From assembly GCF_008039555.1 (NCBI RefSeq), contig NZ_VDUW01000002.1, positions 62,001 to 126,000 of the forward strand: a DNA stretch of 64,000 nucleotides, read 5' to 3'. The stretch comes from Cerasibacillus terrae. Lineage in GTDB: Bacteria; Bacillota; Bacilli; Bacillales; Amphibacillaceae. Shown piece after piece: positions 18,025 to 26,347 of this stretch. Every line of letters begins with the position of its first letter. Position 1 is the stretch's first letter. The notes beneath the pieces are model-generated. The model saw nothing but the letters and a program-made list of their open reading frames with translations, had not been told where the DNA came from and did not search any database. A program made the translations under genes and the position numbers.

Positions 18025-19260
18025 TTAAGCCCATAGCCATTTCCAAATTTCCTTAGGTGTCGCATTTTTCCCATACATTAAAATACCAACCTTAAAGATT
18101 TTTCCAGCTAATTTCATCATAATGAGGATGCTTACAATCAATACTACAAAAGCAATTCCGATTTCCATCCAAGGCCATTCTTCCATGGCGATCAAGCGCA
18201 TCAAGAGAACTCCTGGTGTTGTGAATGGGAAGTAGGTACCAACTTTTGCAACAATACCAGTAGGGTCCATAAACACAGGTGTCGCAAACATAAATGGTAG
18301 AAATGGTAACATCATGACTAATCCTTGGAAATTCCCAGTTGTTGACACATCTGCCATTGTAGCACCGATTCCAACAAATAAAGCAGCAAATAGTAAATAT
18401 CCTAAAACTGCAATTAAAACAAGTATTAATGTTTCTGGAACGAATATATATTCGAGAACTGGAATATCTGTTTTCCACAATGCCATCGGAACAGCAAAGG
18501 CAAGAAGTACAACAGCTTGAAGGATTCCTAAGACAAAATAACCAATGATTTTACCCTGCATCAATTCATTCGGGGTAATGGATGATAAGATAATTTCGGC
18601 AATCTTATCTTTTTTCTCCTGTGATGCACTTTGGAAAATATACATTCCGGCAATCACAATGGAGAAAAGGATAATTCCAGCGAAAACTCCAGGGATAATC
18701 CGTTCAAGTGGATCTTTTTCTGCTTGGTTTTCACCCTTATCTTTTTCGTCATCTTTATCTGAAACAGATTGTTCAGCAAAAACAATCGGGGAGGCTACTT
18801 TAGTTAATTGTTCTTCAGATAATCCTATACTCTCCATTTGTAATGCTTTGATTGGTGGTTCGATTGCTTGTAATTGCATTGTAAATTGTTCATCCAAATC
18901 TTCACTCATATAAACAGGGATAGCACCATTATCCAATGCCTTTTGGTTAATAAATAGATAGGCAGTTTCTTCGGTGTCTTTAATTTCTTTCTTTGCTTCA
19001 TCTTCGGAAAGGTCAGTTCGATTTATTGTCCAGCCTAAATCATGCACTTCTGCCATTTCTTCGATCGCTTCATAAACACCTAGTTCATCTTGGATCATGA
19101 CATTTACCAATGCTTCCTCTTCTGCACTTTCACCAATTAAAGAACCAATAATTCCAAATACTAAGATAATGATTGGTGTAATAAAAAGTCCGATTAAATA
19201 TGATTTGTTTTTTAAATTCTTCTTGATTTCCCATTTGGCTACTTTCATTGCATTACGCAT
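18025..19260 (-). CDS. yhaP: ABC transporter permease, YhaP/NatB-like
   Basis: I chose the ATG at 19260, which overlaps the ATPase stop by 8 bases and has AGGTG about 8 bases upstream; a GTG at 19269 is the alternative. The 411-residue ABC-2 type permease has an N-terminal helix (about 20-45) and a large extracytoplasmic domain (about 46-190) with a charged linker. Five further membrane helices lie between about residues 190 and 395. NatB and YhaP belong to this class, whose members export sodium ions or antimicrobial compounds. It forms one transporter with the overlapping YhaQ-like ATPase; the substrate is unknown. Confidence 0.87.
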   Translation of the reverse strand: MRNAMKVAKWEIKKNLKNKSYLIGLFITPIIILVFGIIGSLIGESAEEEALVNVMIQDELGVYEAIEEMAEVHDLGWTINRTDLSEDEAKKEIKDTEETAYLFINQKALDNGAIPVYMSEDLDEQFTMQLQAIEPPIKALQMESIGLSEEQLTKVASPIVFAEQSVSDKDDEKDKGENQAEKDPLERIIPGVFAGIILFSIVIAGMYIFQSASQEKKDKIAEIILSSITPNELMQGKIIGYFVLGILQAVVLLAFAVPMALWKTDIPVLEYIFVPETLILVLIAVLGYLLFAALFVGIGATMADVSTTGNFQGLVMMLPFLPFMFATPVFMDPTGIVAKVGTYFPFTTPGVLLMRLIAMEEWPWMEIGIAFVVLIVSILIMMKLAGKIFKVGILMYGKNATPKEIWKWLWA

Positions 19261-20176
19261 GGAGTTCACCTGCTTCCTGATTTATTTTTCCACTGGCAAT
19301 ATCTACAAATATTTCGTGTAAAGAAATACGGTCCATCGTTAATTCATGAATGTTTAAATGATCTGGCAAGGTTTTAAACCATTGGATTGGGACAACATCT
19401 TTTTCTAAATATAAAACAGAGACATCTTCTGATTGTTCGACACGCTGAACTTCAGAAATAGCTTTTAAATCATCTAATTTATTTTTCCCGCGAATGGTAC
19501 ACTTGAAATTGGCATACTCTGTTTTTACCTCATCTAATGAACCATAGATGATTTTTTGCCCTTCTTGCATCATAAACAATCGGTCACAGATTTCTTCTAC
19601 TAAATTCATTTGATGAGAGGATAAAAGAATCGCTGTTCCTTTGTTGGCAAGATTACGAATTTCATCTTTAAAGACATCCTGACTAACTGGATCTAGACCA
19701 GAAAAAGGCTCATCTAAGATTAATAGCTCTGGTTCGTGTAGAATAGAGGAGATGAATTGTACCTTCTGATTCATCCCTTTAGAAAGCTCCTCTAAATTTG
19801 TATTTTCTTTCCCATTTAAATCGAATTTATCCAAATAGTACATGATGCGCTCTTTCGCCTTTTCTTTGGGATAATCTTTTAAATCGGCTAAGTATAGGAG
19901 CATATCCATTACTTTTACATTTTTATATAATCCTCGTTCTTCTGGCAGGTAACCAATTTTATGACGCGGAATATCTGTATGGTTATGAAAAATAACTTTC
20001 CCTTCATCTGGATACATAATTCCCATGATATTACGAATGGTTGTTGATTTCCCAGCACCATTTGGCCCTAAAATAGCCATGATTTCGCCTTTTTTAACTT
20101 CAAAGGAAATTCCTTTTAAAACTTGTTTGTCTTTAAATGATTTTTCCAATCCTTGAATGGACAATACATTTTCCAT
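19253..20176 (-). CDS. yhaQ: ABC transporter ATP-binding protein, YhaQ/NatA-like
   Basis: The 307-residue ATPase shows Walker A G-P-N-G-A-G-K-S-T near residue 37. It has an L-S-K-G-M-N-Q-K signature replacing the usual L-S-G-G-Q, Walker B L-L-I-L-D-E-P-F-S-G-L-D and a switch His in S-S-H-Q-M. The modified signature is common in NatA/YhaQ-type exporters. It also has the C-terminal ~80-residue extension of that group. It lies 13 bases after the M23 peptidase gene and overlaps the permease gene. Confidence 0.9.
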   Translation of the reverse strand: MENVLSIQGLEKSFKDKQVLKGISFEVKKGEIMAILGPNGAGKSTTIRNIMGIMYPDEGKVIFHNHTDIPRHKIGYLPEERGLYKNVKVMDMLLYLADLKDYPKEKAKERIMYYLDKFDLNGKENTNLEELSKGMNQKVQFISSILHEPELLILDEPFSGLDPVSQDVFKDEIRNLANKGTAILLSSHQMNLVEEICDRLFMMQEGQKIIYGSLDEVKTEYANFKCTIRGKNKLDDLKAISEVQRVEQSEDVSVLYLEKDVVPIQWFKTLPDHLNIHELTMDRISLHEIFVDIASGKINQEAGELHA

Positions 20177-20189
20177 AAAAACATCCTTT

Positions 20190-21107
20190 CTATCCTTTTG
20201 TTTTCCTTACTAATTTGTTACGATAAAGCCATTTATTATCAAAACGAATCGGCACCCCTTTTCCTTCAATTTCGGCGTGGATATGTAGATGTGGTTCTGA
20301 TGTGTTACCAGAGTTTCCTACCATCCCGATTATTTCGCCTGTTTGAATTTCATCACCAGTACTTACGAGAATACTGTCTTCCTTCATATGGGCAAGATAA
20401 ACCGTTGTTTCCTCATATCCCTTACAAGTTAGTCCGATATAATTTCCCATAGGTTGTTTACTATCCATCTCAGGTGGGGTTAGATCGGGTAATTCATCTC
20501 TTACTTCCACAACCTTTGCATCGCATGGACTATATAGTGACTCCCCGTAAATCGTATACTTTTCAAGGTCTTTTGGATAAATCCCCTTAGACCTGGAACC
20601 AAAGGAATTTAACTCCACAATATCAAATGCATACTTTTGTACATCATATGCATAGTGGTAGTTAAGTAGTGTTGTATTTCCACCTTGCCCAATATGGTAT
20701 GTTCCATTTTTTAATGGGAAATCAATTTCCATTGCTTGATCAGGTTTTGTAAAAATATTTAACAGAGAAGAGCCAGCAATTATAAAAATAATGATAATTA
20801 CTAGATTTACGCCAATGGAGAATTTCCCTTCTCCATCTAATGTGGAGAAAAACGGGTATTCCTTTATTTTTATCCAAGATATGATTATTGCAATAAGGAG
20901 TAATACAATCCATATATATCGTAAATAATAATTTAATATATCCCAGCTACCGATAAAAAAGAAGATACCAACATATAAAGAAGTTACGAACAGTTGTAAA
21001 AGCCAGTCGAATTTGTTTTTAAAAGAAGCCATGCCCAATGATATGATAAAGAAAAGGGGCATAACTATATGAAAAAGAAATAAACTAAGATAATCCGTAA
21101 ATGCCAC
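20190..21107 (-). CDS. Membrane-anchored M23 family metallopeptidase
   Basis: I chose the GTG at 21107 because AAGGAGG lies 6 bases upstream; a TTG at 21113 would touch that site. The protein (305 residues) has about four hydrophobic helices in residues 5-125 and then an extracytoplasmic M23 (LytM-type) domain. Zinc-site elements are H-Y-A-Y-D-V (H-x-x-x-D) near residue 155 and H-L-H-I-H near residue 280. M23 enzymes cut peptidoglycan cross-bridges or act as inactive activators. Its place between two ABC systems in one operon is unusual and suggests an envelope-related job for the group. Confidence 0.85.
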   Translation of the reverse strand: MAFTDYLSLFLFHIVMPLFFIISLGMASFKNKFDWLLQLFVTSLYVGIFFFIGSWDILNYYLRYIWIVLLLIAIIISWIKIKEYPFFSTLDGEGKFSIGVNLVIIIIFIIAGSSLLNIFTKPDQAMEIDFPLKNGTYHIGQGGNTTLLNYHYAYDVQKYAFDIVELNSFGSRSKGIYPKDLEKYTIYGESLYSPCDAKVVEVRDELPDLTPPEMDSKQPMGNYIGLTCKGYEETTVYLAHMKEDSILVSTGDEIQTGEIIGMVGNSGNTSEPHLHIHAEIEGKGVPIRFDNKWLYRNKLVRKTKG

Positions 21108-21170
21108 GTCCAACCTCCTTTCGCGTAATTCATCTGAATCTATCCAACAGAAAGTATGTCCTTGCTTTCG

Positions 21171-22019
21171 TTATTTTAAGAACAAATGAATGATTTCTTC
21201 TAAATCTAATGCCTTTCTATCAAGCCAAGATATGTCATGATGTAAAAGGAATTGTTCTGTTTCTTCTGGATGATTCGAAATTAACTCTCGCCCTTGAAGT
21301 GAAATCTTCCCAGGAATCGTGATATCTGAAGCTTTTTTTGTAAGCCAATACCGGAAATAGTTTTCCGTCAAAGATTCTTTTTCGAAGGTACCGATATACT
21401 TCCCGTTATGTAATACGAATAAGTAATCGGAAAGTTTCTTAATTTCTTCAATTTGATGACTAGAAATTATAATCGATCGATTATCCTCTTCCATCCAATC
21501 CACTAATAAATCGGTGAGTAGCATTTTTGCTGGAATATCCATAAATGCTGTCGGTTCATCTAGTAAAAGGAGTTGAGTATCTCTAGGTAGTGTTAAAGCA
21601 ATCCTTAACTTCTGTTGTGCCCCAGGTGATAATTTACTATATTTTTTATCTAATGGAATATGAAAAATTTGTACGATATGTTGAAAAAGCTCTTCGTCCC
21701 AATTTGAATAACAATTGGAACTCATGTCTTTCAGTGTATTACCAGTAAATGGATCATAGCCAATCGCTTTTTGAGGGAAATAGGCTACTTTTCTTTTCCA
21801 ATTTTCATCTAACCCGTTAGTTGCTGTGGAAAAAAGTTTAACATTTCCCTTATCTGCTTTTACTAAATTCATCATGATTTTTAGAATCGTACTTTTGCCG
21901 GTGTTATTATTCCCAATTAATGTTGTGATTGTTCCGGGGTATATTTTGGCGTCAAGTGGTCCTAGGTGAAACGTATCCATTTGCTTTTCTAATGCTATGA
22001 TTTCTACAATCGGATTCAT
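21171..22019 (-). CDS. ABC transporter ATP-binding protein, YtrB-like
   Basis: The 282-residue ATPase has Walker A G-N-N-N-T-G-K-S-T near residue 36, a signature L-S-P-G-A-Q-Q-K, Walker B L-L-L-L-D-E-P-T-A and the switch His in S-S-H-Q-I. The ATG overlaps the GntR gene stop as ATGA. An ATPase coupled to a small GntR repressor and a multi-helix permease is the core of ytrABCDEF-type operons, which respond to cell-wall antibiotics in Bacillus. Confidence 0.87.
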   Translation of the reverse strand: MNPIVEIIALEKQMDTFHLGPLDAKIYPGTITTLIGNNNTGKSTILKIMMNLVKADKGNVKLFSTATNGLDENWKRKVAYFPQKAIGYDPFTGNTLKDMSSNCYSNWDEELFQHIVQIFHIPLDKKYSKLSPGAQQKLRIALTLPRDTQLLLLDEPTAFMDIPAKMLLTDLLVDWMEEDNRSIIISSHQIEEIKKLSDYLFVLHNGKYIGTFEKESLTENYFRYWLTKKASDITIPGKISLQGRELISNHPEETEQFLLHHDISWLDRKALDLEEIIHLFLK

Positions 22020-22417
22020 TCATTATTCTCCTTTCTATGTTTTTCTTCTAAGATCTTTTGAAAAATTTCCTCTATCTCTTCTAAGGTGTAATCATATTGA
22101 AGTGCTGTATCAATGGCATCATGGAATACTTGGAGAACAGATGCTTTTTTTACTTCTGCTTTTAAATGTTGATCAACCTCAGCAACAAAGGTTCCTTTGC
22201 CTTGTTCTGTTTCAATATAGCCATGTATTTCTAAGTTTTGATAAGCTCTTCTTGTTGTAATAACACTGACTTCTAGTTGTTTGGAAAGCTTCCTAATGGA
22301 TGGTAACAATGTACCAGCTGGAAGACTTCCACCCGCAATCAATGCTTTCAATTGGTTTTCAATTTGGTGATAAATCGGTTCCTTTGAATCCCTAGATAAT
22401 GTAATAGGTAGATGCAT
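22016..22417 (-). CDS. GntR family repressor, YtrA subfamily
   Basis: The 133-residue protein has the YtrA size: an N-terminal GntR winged HTH (P-I-Y-H-Q-I-E-N-Q, then L-P-S-I-R-K-L-S-K and V-I-T-T-R-R-A-Y, with G-x-G-T-F at the wing). Only a short dimerisation tail of about 50 residues follows. Such repressors control their own ABC operon. A matching palindrome sits upstream of the first gene (23208-23239). The gene lies second in the operon, after the permease. Confidence 0.92.
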   Translation of the reverse strand: MHLPITLSRDSKEPIYHQIENQLKALIAGGSLPAGTLLPSIRKLSKQLEVSVITTRRAYQNLEIHGYIETEQGKGTFVAEVDQHLKAEVKKASVLQVFHDAIDTALQYDYTLEEIEEIFQKILEEKHRKENNE

Positions 22418-22443
22418 GACCTTTCCCTCATTTTCTTGTCACA

Positions 22444-23178
22444 TTAAAAGTAATCGATTGTGCGTAGTGTTTTCCTCATTTTTCTCTTCCAGTAAATAAT
22501 CCCTAACCATGCCAATAGAATGGAGATAAGAATGACTAATACCGGTTGTGCTATAGCGAGTTTAAGCGTCCAGTAAACAAATCCATGCTTAAAGATTAGA
22601 TGGAAACCTGTAAATAGGGCGATGACAATAGCAAAAAAGGCGATAAAATATAATGCTTGCAATCCTTTCTTTTCCGTAGCTTTCATTTCCAGACCTATAT
22701 CAGAAGCGGGCGAGACAAAACCTGCATAGATACCGAAAGATAACCAAAACACCATAAAGGCTATATATTCGAGTGGATTAACTTGAGACTGTAGTTCAGG
22801 GATGAAGAAATAAAAACTTGAAAGTGATAATAACTGAATCGGAAAAGCTTGGATAAAATATAAGATAAATCGATTGTTAATGATGGTATTTAAAGAAATC
22901 GGTAATTGTTGACATAGATGAACGAACGGAACCATGTATACATCTGAATTGATCCGTTGAAATTGAAACTCCTTTATCCTTGACCATGCAGGTGAAAATA
23001 AAAATAAAAAAAGGAAAAAAATATCAAAGCCAACAAATCCACTCTCCATATATGTTGTAAAAATCATGATTAAAGAACTAGTAATTACTGTATAGAAGAT
23101 AAGCAGTGTAATAAAGGTGTAAGGGGAATGCCGTAATTCTAATTTCGTTAGTGAATATGCTTGTTTCCACTCTTTCAT
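22444..23178 (-). CDS. ABC transporter membrane subunit, first gene of the YtrA-type operon
   Basis: The 244-residue protein has six hydrophobic helices (about residues 18-42, 48-65, 105-130, 138-160, 172-195, 208-232) and a basic C-terminal end. It lacks enzyme motifs. It is followed after 26 bases by the GntR gene and then the ATPase, so it is most likely the permease of that transporter. Its start follows a GAGGAGG site downstream of the operator region. Confidence 0.72.
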   Translation of the reverse strand: MKEWKQAYSLTKLELRHSPYTFITLLIFYTVITSSLIMIFTTYMESGFVGFDIFFLFLFLFSPAWSRIKEFQFQRINSDVYMVPFVHLCQQLPISLNTIINNRFILYFIQAFPIQLLSLSSFYFFIPELQSQVNPLEYIAFMVFWLSFGIYAGFVSPASDIGLEMKATEKKGLQALYFIAFFAIVIALFTGFHLIFKHGFVYWTLKLAIAQPVLVILISILLAWLGIIYWKRKMRKTLRTIDYF

Positions 23179-23207
23179 TATTAAATAACCTCCTCATTTT
23201 AATACTG

Positions 23208-23244
23208 TTATACTGTGTATATGTTTATATACAGTATAAGTAAA
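23208..23244 (-). promoter_or_regulatory. Promoter with palindromic operator for the YtrA-type operon
   Basis: On the minus strand, TTTACT (23239-23244) and TATACA (23216-23221) are separated by 17 bases as -35 and -10 elements. A dyad, TTATACTGT (23208-23216) / ACAGTATAA (23231-23239), overlaps the -10 and spacer. The first gene starts 30 bases further on. This is a plausible autoregulatory site for the YtrA-like repressor. Confidence 0.68.
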
Positions 23245-23342
23245 TAGGGAGAAATGTCAAGTATCTTTTTAGAAAAACCCTGATGTTTATTCCTACTCCT
23301 TTCTGTTAACAATAGAAGGGAAAAAATAATGGAGGGATATAT

Positions 23343-23954
23343 GTGAAACAAAAGAAATTCAAGATGCCGCTGATATTTCTTTTATTAATGAATCTTCTTG
23401 TTGCTTGTCAAATGAATACGGAACAGGAAAATCATCAGGACCAAGAAAACCCTGGAGTGGAAACATTAGCATCGAAAGAAGCGAAAGAAGCGAAGGAAGA
23501 ATTAATCAAAGAAGTAACATTACAAAATACGGAAGGCGAAACAATAGGTGAAGCCATCTTAACTCAAATGGTAAACGGGGTTTTGATTACTTTAGACGCA
23601 TCTAATTTACCACCTGGTGTACATGGTTTCCATATTCATGAAAAAGGAATTTGTGAGCCACCTACATTTGAGTCAGCTGGAGGTCATTTTAATCCAACTA
23701 ATTCCAAGCATGGATTTGATCATCCAGAAGGTCCACATGCTGGTGATCTCCCGAATATTATTGTACGTGATGATGGAACAGTTAAAGCCGAGGTCTTTGC
23801 TGATATGGTGACATTAGAAACAGGAAAAGAAAACTCTCTACTGCAAGAAAGCGGAACTTCTCTAATGATTCATTCAGGTGCTGATGATTACCATTCACAG
23901 CCATCTGGTGATGCAGGTGACCGTATTGCTTGTGGTGTAATTACGAATAAATAA
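23343..23954 (+). CDS. sodC: Lipoprotein Cu/Zn superoxide dismutase (SodC/YojM-like)
   Basis: The GTG start follows a GGAGGG site. The 203-residue protein has a lipoprotein signal with lipobox L-V-A-C (Cys at about residue 22), an acidic linker and a Cu/Zn SOD domain. Visible ligand motifs are F-H-I-H, G-G-H-F-N-P, a His/Asp cluster in H-P-E-G-P-H-A-G-D, and M-I-H-S-G. The active-site Arg is in G-D-R-I-A-C-G and the disulfide Cys pair is present. The ligand set looks complete by eye, which would allow real superoxide dismutation at the outer face of the membrane. It is divergent from the ABC operon and ends at its own terminator. Confidence 0.9.
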   Translation: MKQKKFKMPLIFLLLMNLLVACQMNTEQENHQDQENPGVETLASKEAKEAKEELIKEVTLQNTEGETIGEAILTQMVNGVLITLDASNLPPGVHGFHIHEKGICEPPTFESAGGHFNPTNSKHGFDHPEGPHAGDLPNIIVRDDGTVKAEVFADMVTLETGKENSLLQESGTSLMIHSGADDYHSQPSGDAGDRIACGVITNK

Positions 23955-23961
23955 TGAATCT

Positions 23962-23998
23962 CCCGTTATATATAAGAATTGTATAACGGGACTTTTAT
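23962..23998 (+). terminator. Terminator after the Cu/Zn SOD gene
   Basis: TCCCGTTATA pairs with TATAACGGGA and is followed by CTTTTATT. Confidence 0.8.
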
Positions 23999-24020
23999 TA
24001 TTTTGGCGATGATAAGAAGT

Positions 24021-24783
24021 GAATGCTGCCGCGTGCCCGGAAACGAGAGATTCGTCAAAATTGGTAACGCAGGGGATCCGCCGCGAGCCCGGAAACGAGA
24101 GATTCGTCAAAACCGGTAACGCTGGATGCTGCCGCGTGCCCGAAATCAGGGAATCCGCCAAAATCGGTAACGCTGGATGCTGCCGCGTGCCCGAAAACAA
24201 GAGATACGCCAAAACCGGTAACGCTGGAATCCGCCGCATGCCCGAAATCAGGGAATCCGCCAAAATCGGTAACGCAGGGAATCCGCCGCGAGCCCGGAAA
24301 CGAGAGATTCGTCAAAATTGGTAACGCAGGGGATCCGCCGCGAGCCCGGAAACGAGAGATTCGTCAAAACCGGTAACGCTGGATGCTGCCGCGTGCCCGA
24401 AAACAGGGAATCCGTCAAAATTGGTAACGCTGGGTGTCGCCGCGTGCCCGAAAACAGGGAATCCGTCAAAATCGGTAACGCTGGATGCTGCCGCGTGCCC
24501 GAAAACAGGGAATCCGTCAAAATCGGTAACGCGGGAAAGCTGCCGCGTGCCCGAAAACAGGGAATCCGTCAAAATCGGTAACGCTGGATGCTGCCGCGTG
24601 CCCGAAAATAGGGAATCCGTCAAAATCGGTAACGCTGGATGCTGCCGCATGCCCGAAAACAAGAAATACGCCAAAACTGGTAACGTGGGAATCCGCCGCG
24701 AGCCCGGAAACGAGAGATTCGTCAAAATTGGTAACGCAGGGGATCCGCCGCGTGACCTGAAAAAATGAGGAGGGTAACGTGGG
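24021..24783. repeat. GC-rich 51-bp tandem repeat array (about 15 units)
   Basis: The heptamer GGTAACG/T recurs at 24063, 24115, 24166, 24217, 24268, 24320, 24372, 24423, 24474, 24525, 24577, 24628, 24679 and 24730 (spacing 51-52). A last truncated step leads to 24773. Within each unit GGTAACG occupies positions 1-7, CGTGCCCGAA or GAGCCCGGAA positions 21-30, and AAATC or a variant the end. Two variant modules alternate irregularly (GCTGGATGCTGCC versus GCAGGGGATCCGCC). The array is clearly richer in G+C than its surroundings. It fills the space between the SOD terminator and an MFS promoter and does not encode a credible protein. Confidence 0.95.
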
Positions 24784-24994
24784 CCTTCGTCATCTGCTCA
24801 ATCTACTAAGACTTTATGCAGATGTGCCTTACGCATGGTCGCTCGTCTATTTTTGATTCGAAAATCTCCCTTTCCAATCATGATTGAGTATCCAGTGGGC
24901 ATCCCTTTCTAAAATTAATCAAAAGTGTTCACACTAATCGTGAACTCATGTATAATTAGTATACTTCGCAATGCGAAGGAAAGGGGGTATCCAT

Positions 24995-26197
24995 ATGGTT
25001 ACTTCATCAAAAGAAAAAACAAAAGCGGAAGTAAGCCTTGAGTCCGATAAAATTTGGACACGAGACTTTATTTTAATATGTATTGCAAACTTTTTTGTGT
25101 TTTTAGGATTTCAAATGACATTACCGACCATCCCTTTATTTGTAAAAGAGCTTGGTGGTAGTGATCAAATGATTGGGGTTATTGTTGGAATATTTACATT
25201 TTCAGCGCTAATTTTTCGACCATACGCTGGTCATGCATTGGAATCAAAGGGAAGGAAATTTGTTTATTTAACTGGATTATCCATTTTTATTTTCTCCCTT
25301 GGTTCTTTTGCTTTTATTACATCGATTGGAATTTTATTGGTGATGCGGCTTGTTCAAGGAATTGGTTTTGGTTTTGCTTCTACTGCAACTGGAACTATCG
25401 CAACCGATTTAATCCCTCCAAAACGCCGTGGGGAAGGAATGGGTTACTTCGGCTTATCCGGAAACCTGGCACTGGCATTAGGGCCTTCGCTTGGATTAAC
25501 ACTAGCAGGAATTATTTCTTTCAAACAATTATTTTTAATAACAGCAGCTTGCGGGGCAATTGCACTCATACTTGCTTTTAATATCCGATATAAGAAAGTT
25601 GAGAAAGCACCAGAAAAAGCAGTACCGATGAAATTTGATGTATTTGAAAAAACGGCCTTAAATCCATCCATTCTATTATTTTTCATAACGGTTTCTTTTG
25701 GAGGAATTGCTGCATTTCTACCATTATATGCTACTCAAAAAGGTGTTTCTGGAATTGAGGGCTATTTTCTTATCTATGCTTTGTTTCTTATGTTTTCCCG
25801 ACTGTTTTCTGGAAGAATATATGATTTAAAAGGACATCTATATGTATTTTTACCAGGTACCATACTTATATTTATTGCTTTATTGCTTTTAGCGTGGTTA
25901 CCAAATACATTCACTTTATGGTTTGCGGCGGCTATATATGGTTTTGGATTCGGTAGTGTCCAACCAGCATTACAGGCTTGGGCAGTGGAAGAGGCGGAAG
26001 CAAATCGAAAAGGAATGGCAAATGCAACCTTTTTCTCCTTCTTTGATTTAGGGGTAGGTGTTGGTGCAATGGTTTTCGGTCAATTGGCATTTAATTATGG
26101 TTATCATGTTATATACTTTACAGCAGCGGGATCTGTTATGATCGCTATGTTATATTATGTTTTTATGTTGATTTGGGCGAAAAGAAACGTATCATAA
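24995..26197 (+). CDS. MFS transporter (multidrug-efflux type)
   Basis: The ATG at 24995 has GGAAAGGGGG just upstream; an in-frame ATG at 24971 has none. The 400-residue protein has 12 hydrophobic helices. The MFS loop 2-3 motif appears as R-P-Y-A-G-H-A-L-E-S-K-G-R-K, and a motif-C-like G-P-S-L-G-L lies in helix 5. It resembles Bacillus YfkF/YwoG-type drug:proton antiporters. The substrate is unknown. It stands alone downstream of the repeat array. Confidence 0.85.
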   Translation: MVTSSKEKTKAEVSLESDKIWTRDFILICIANFFVFLGFQMTLPTIPLFVKELGGSDQMIGVIVGIFTFSALIFRPYAGHALESKGRKFVYLTGLSIFIFSLGSFAFITSIGILLVMRLVQGIGFGFASTATGTIATDLIPPKRRGEGMGYFGLSGNLALALGPSLGLTLAGIISFKQLFLITAACGAIALILAFNIRYKKVEKAPEKAVPMKFDVFEKTALNPSILLFFITVSFGGIAAFLPLYATQKGVSGIEGYFLIYALFLMFSRLFSGRIYDLKGHLYVFLPGTILIFIALLLLAWLPNTFTLWFAAAIYGFGFGSVQPALQAWAVEEAEANRKGMANATFFSFFDLGVGVGAMVFGQLAFNYGYHVIYFTAAGSVMIAMLYYVFMLIWAKRNVS

Positions 26198-26347
26198 AAT
26201 TTATTGCTTTACTGAAACTTCTATTAACTGATTCGTTGATAAAATCATGAATTATCTTTATGATGGAGAGTAGGATTTGAATCTATTATCCTGTATGAAT
26301 TGTTAGTGCTCACACATGTTTTAGTGTGTATAGAAAGAGGGATTATC

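Noticed and set aside
24003..24770. Several overlapping open frames on both strands across the 24 kb repeat array, encoding 17-residue peptide repeats
   Set aside because: They arise because 51 is a multiple of three. Several units are 52 long and shift the frame, no ribosome binding site precedes them, and open frames occur on both strands at once.
24021..24783. CRISPR array
   Set aside because: The variable parts are not unique spacers but a few recurring modules. Repeat blocks are only 7-11 bases long and no cas genes are near.
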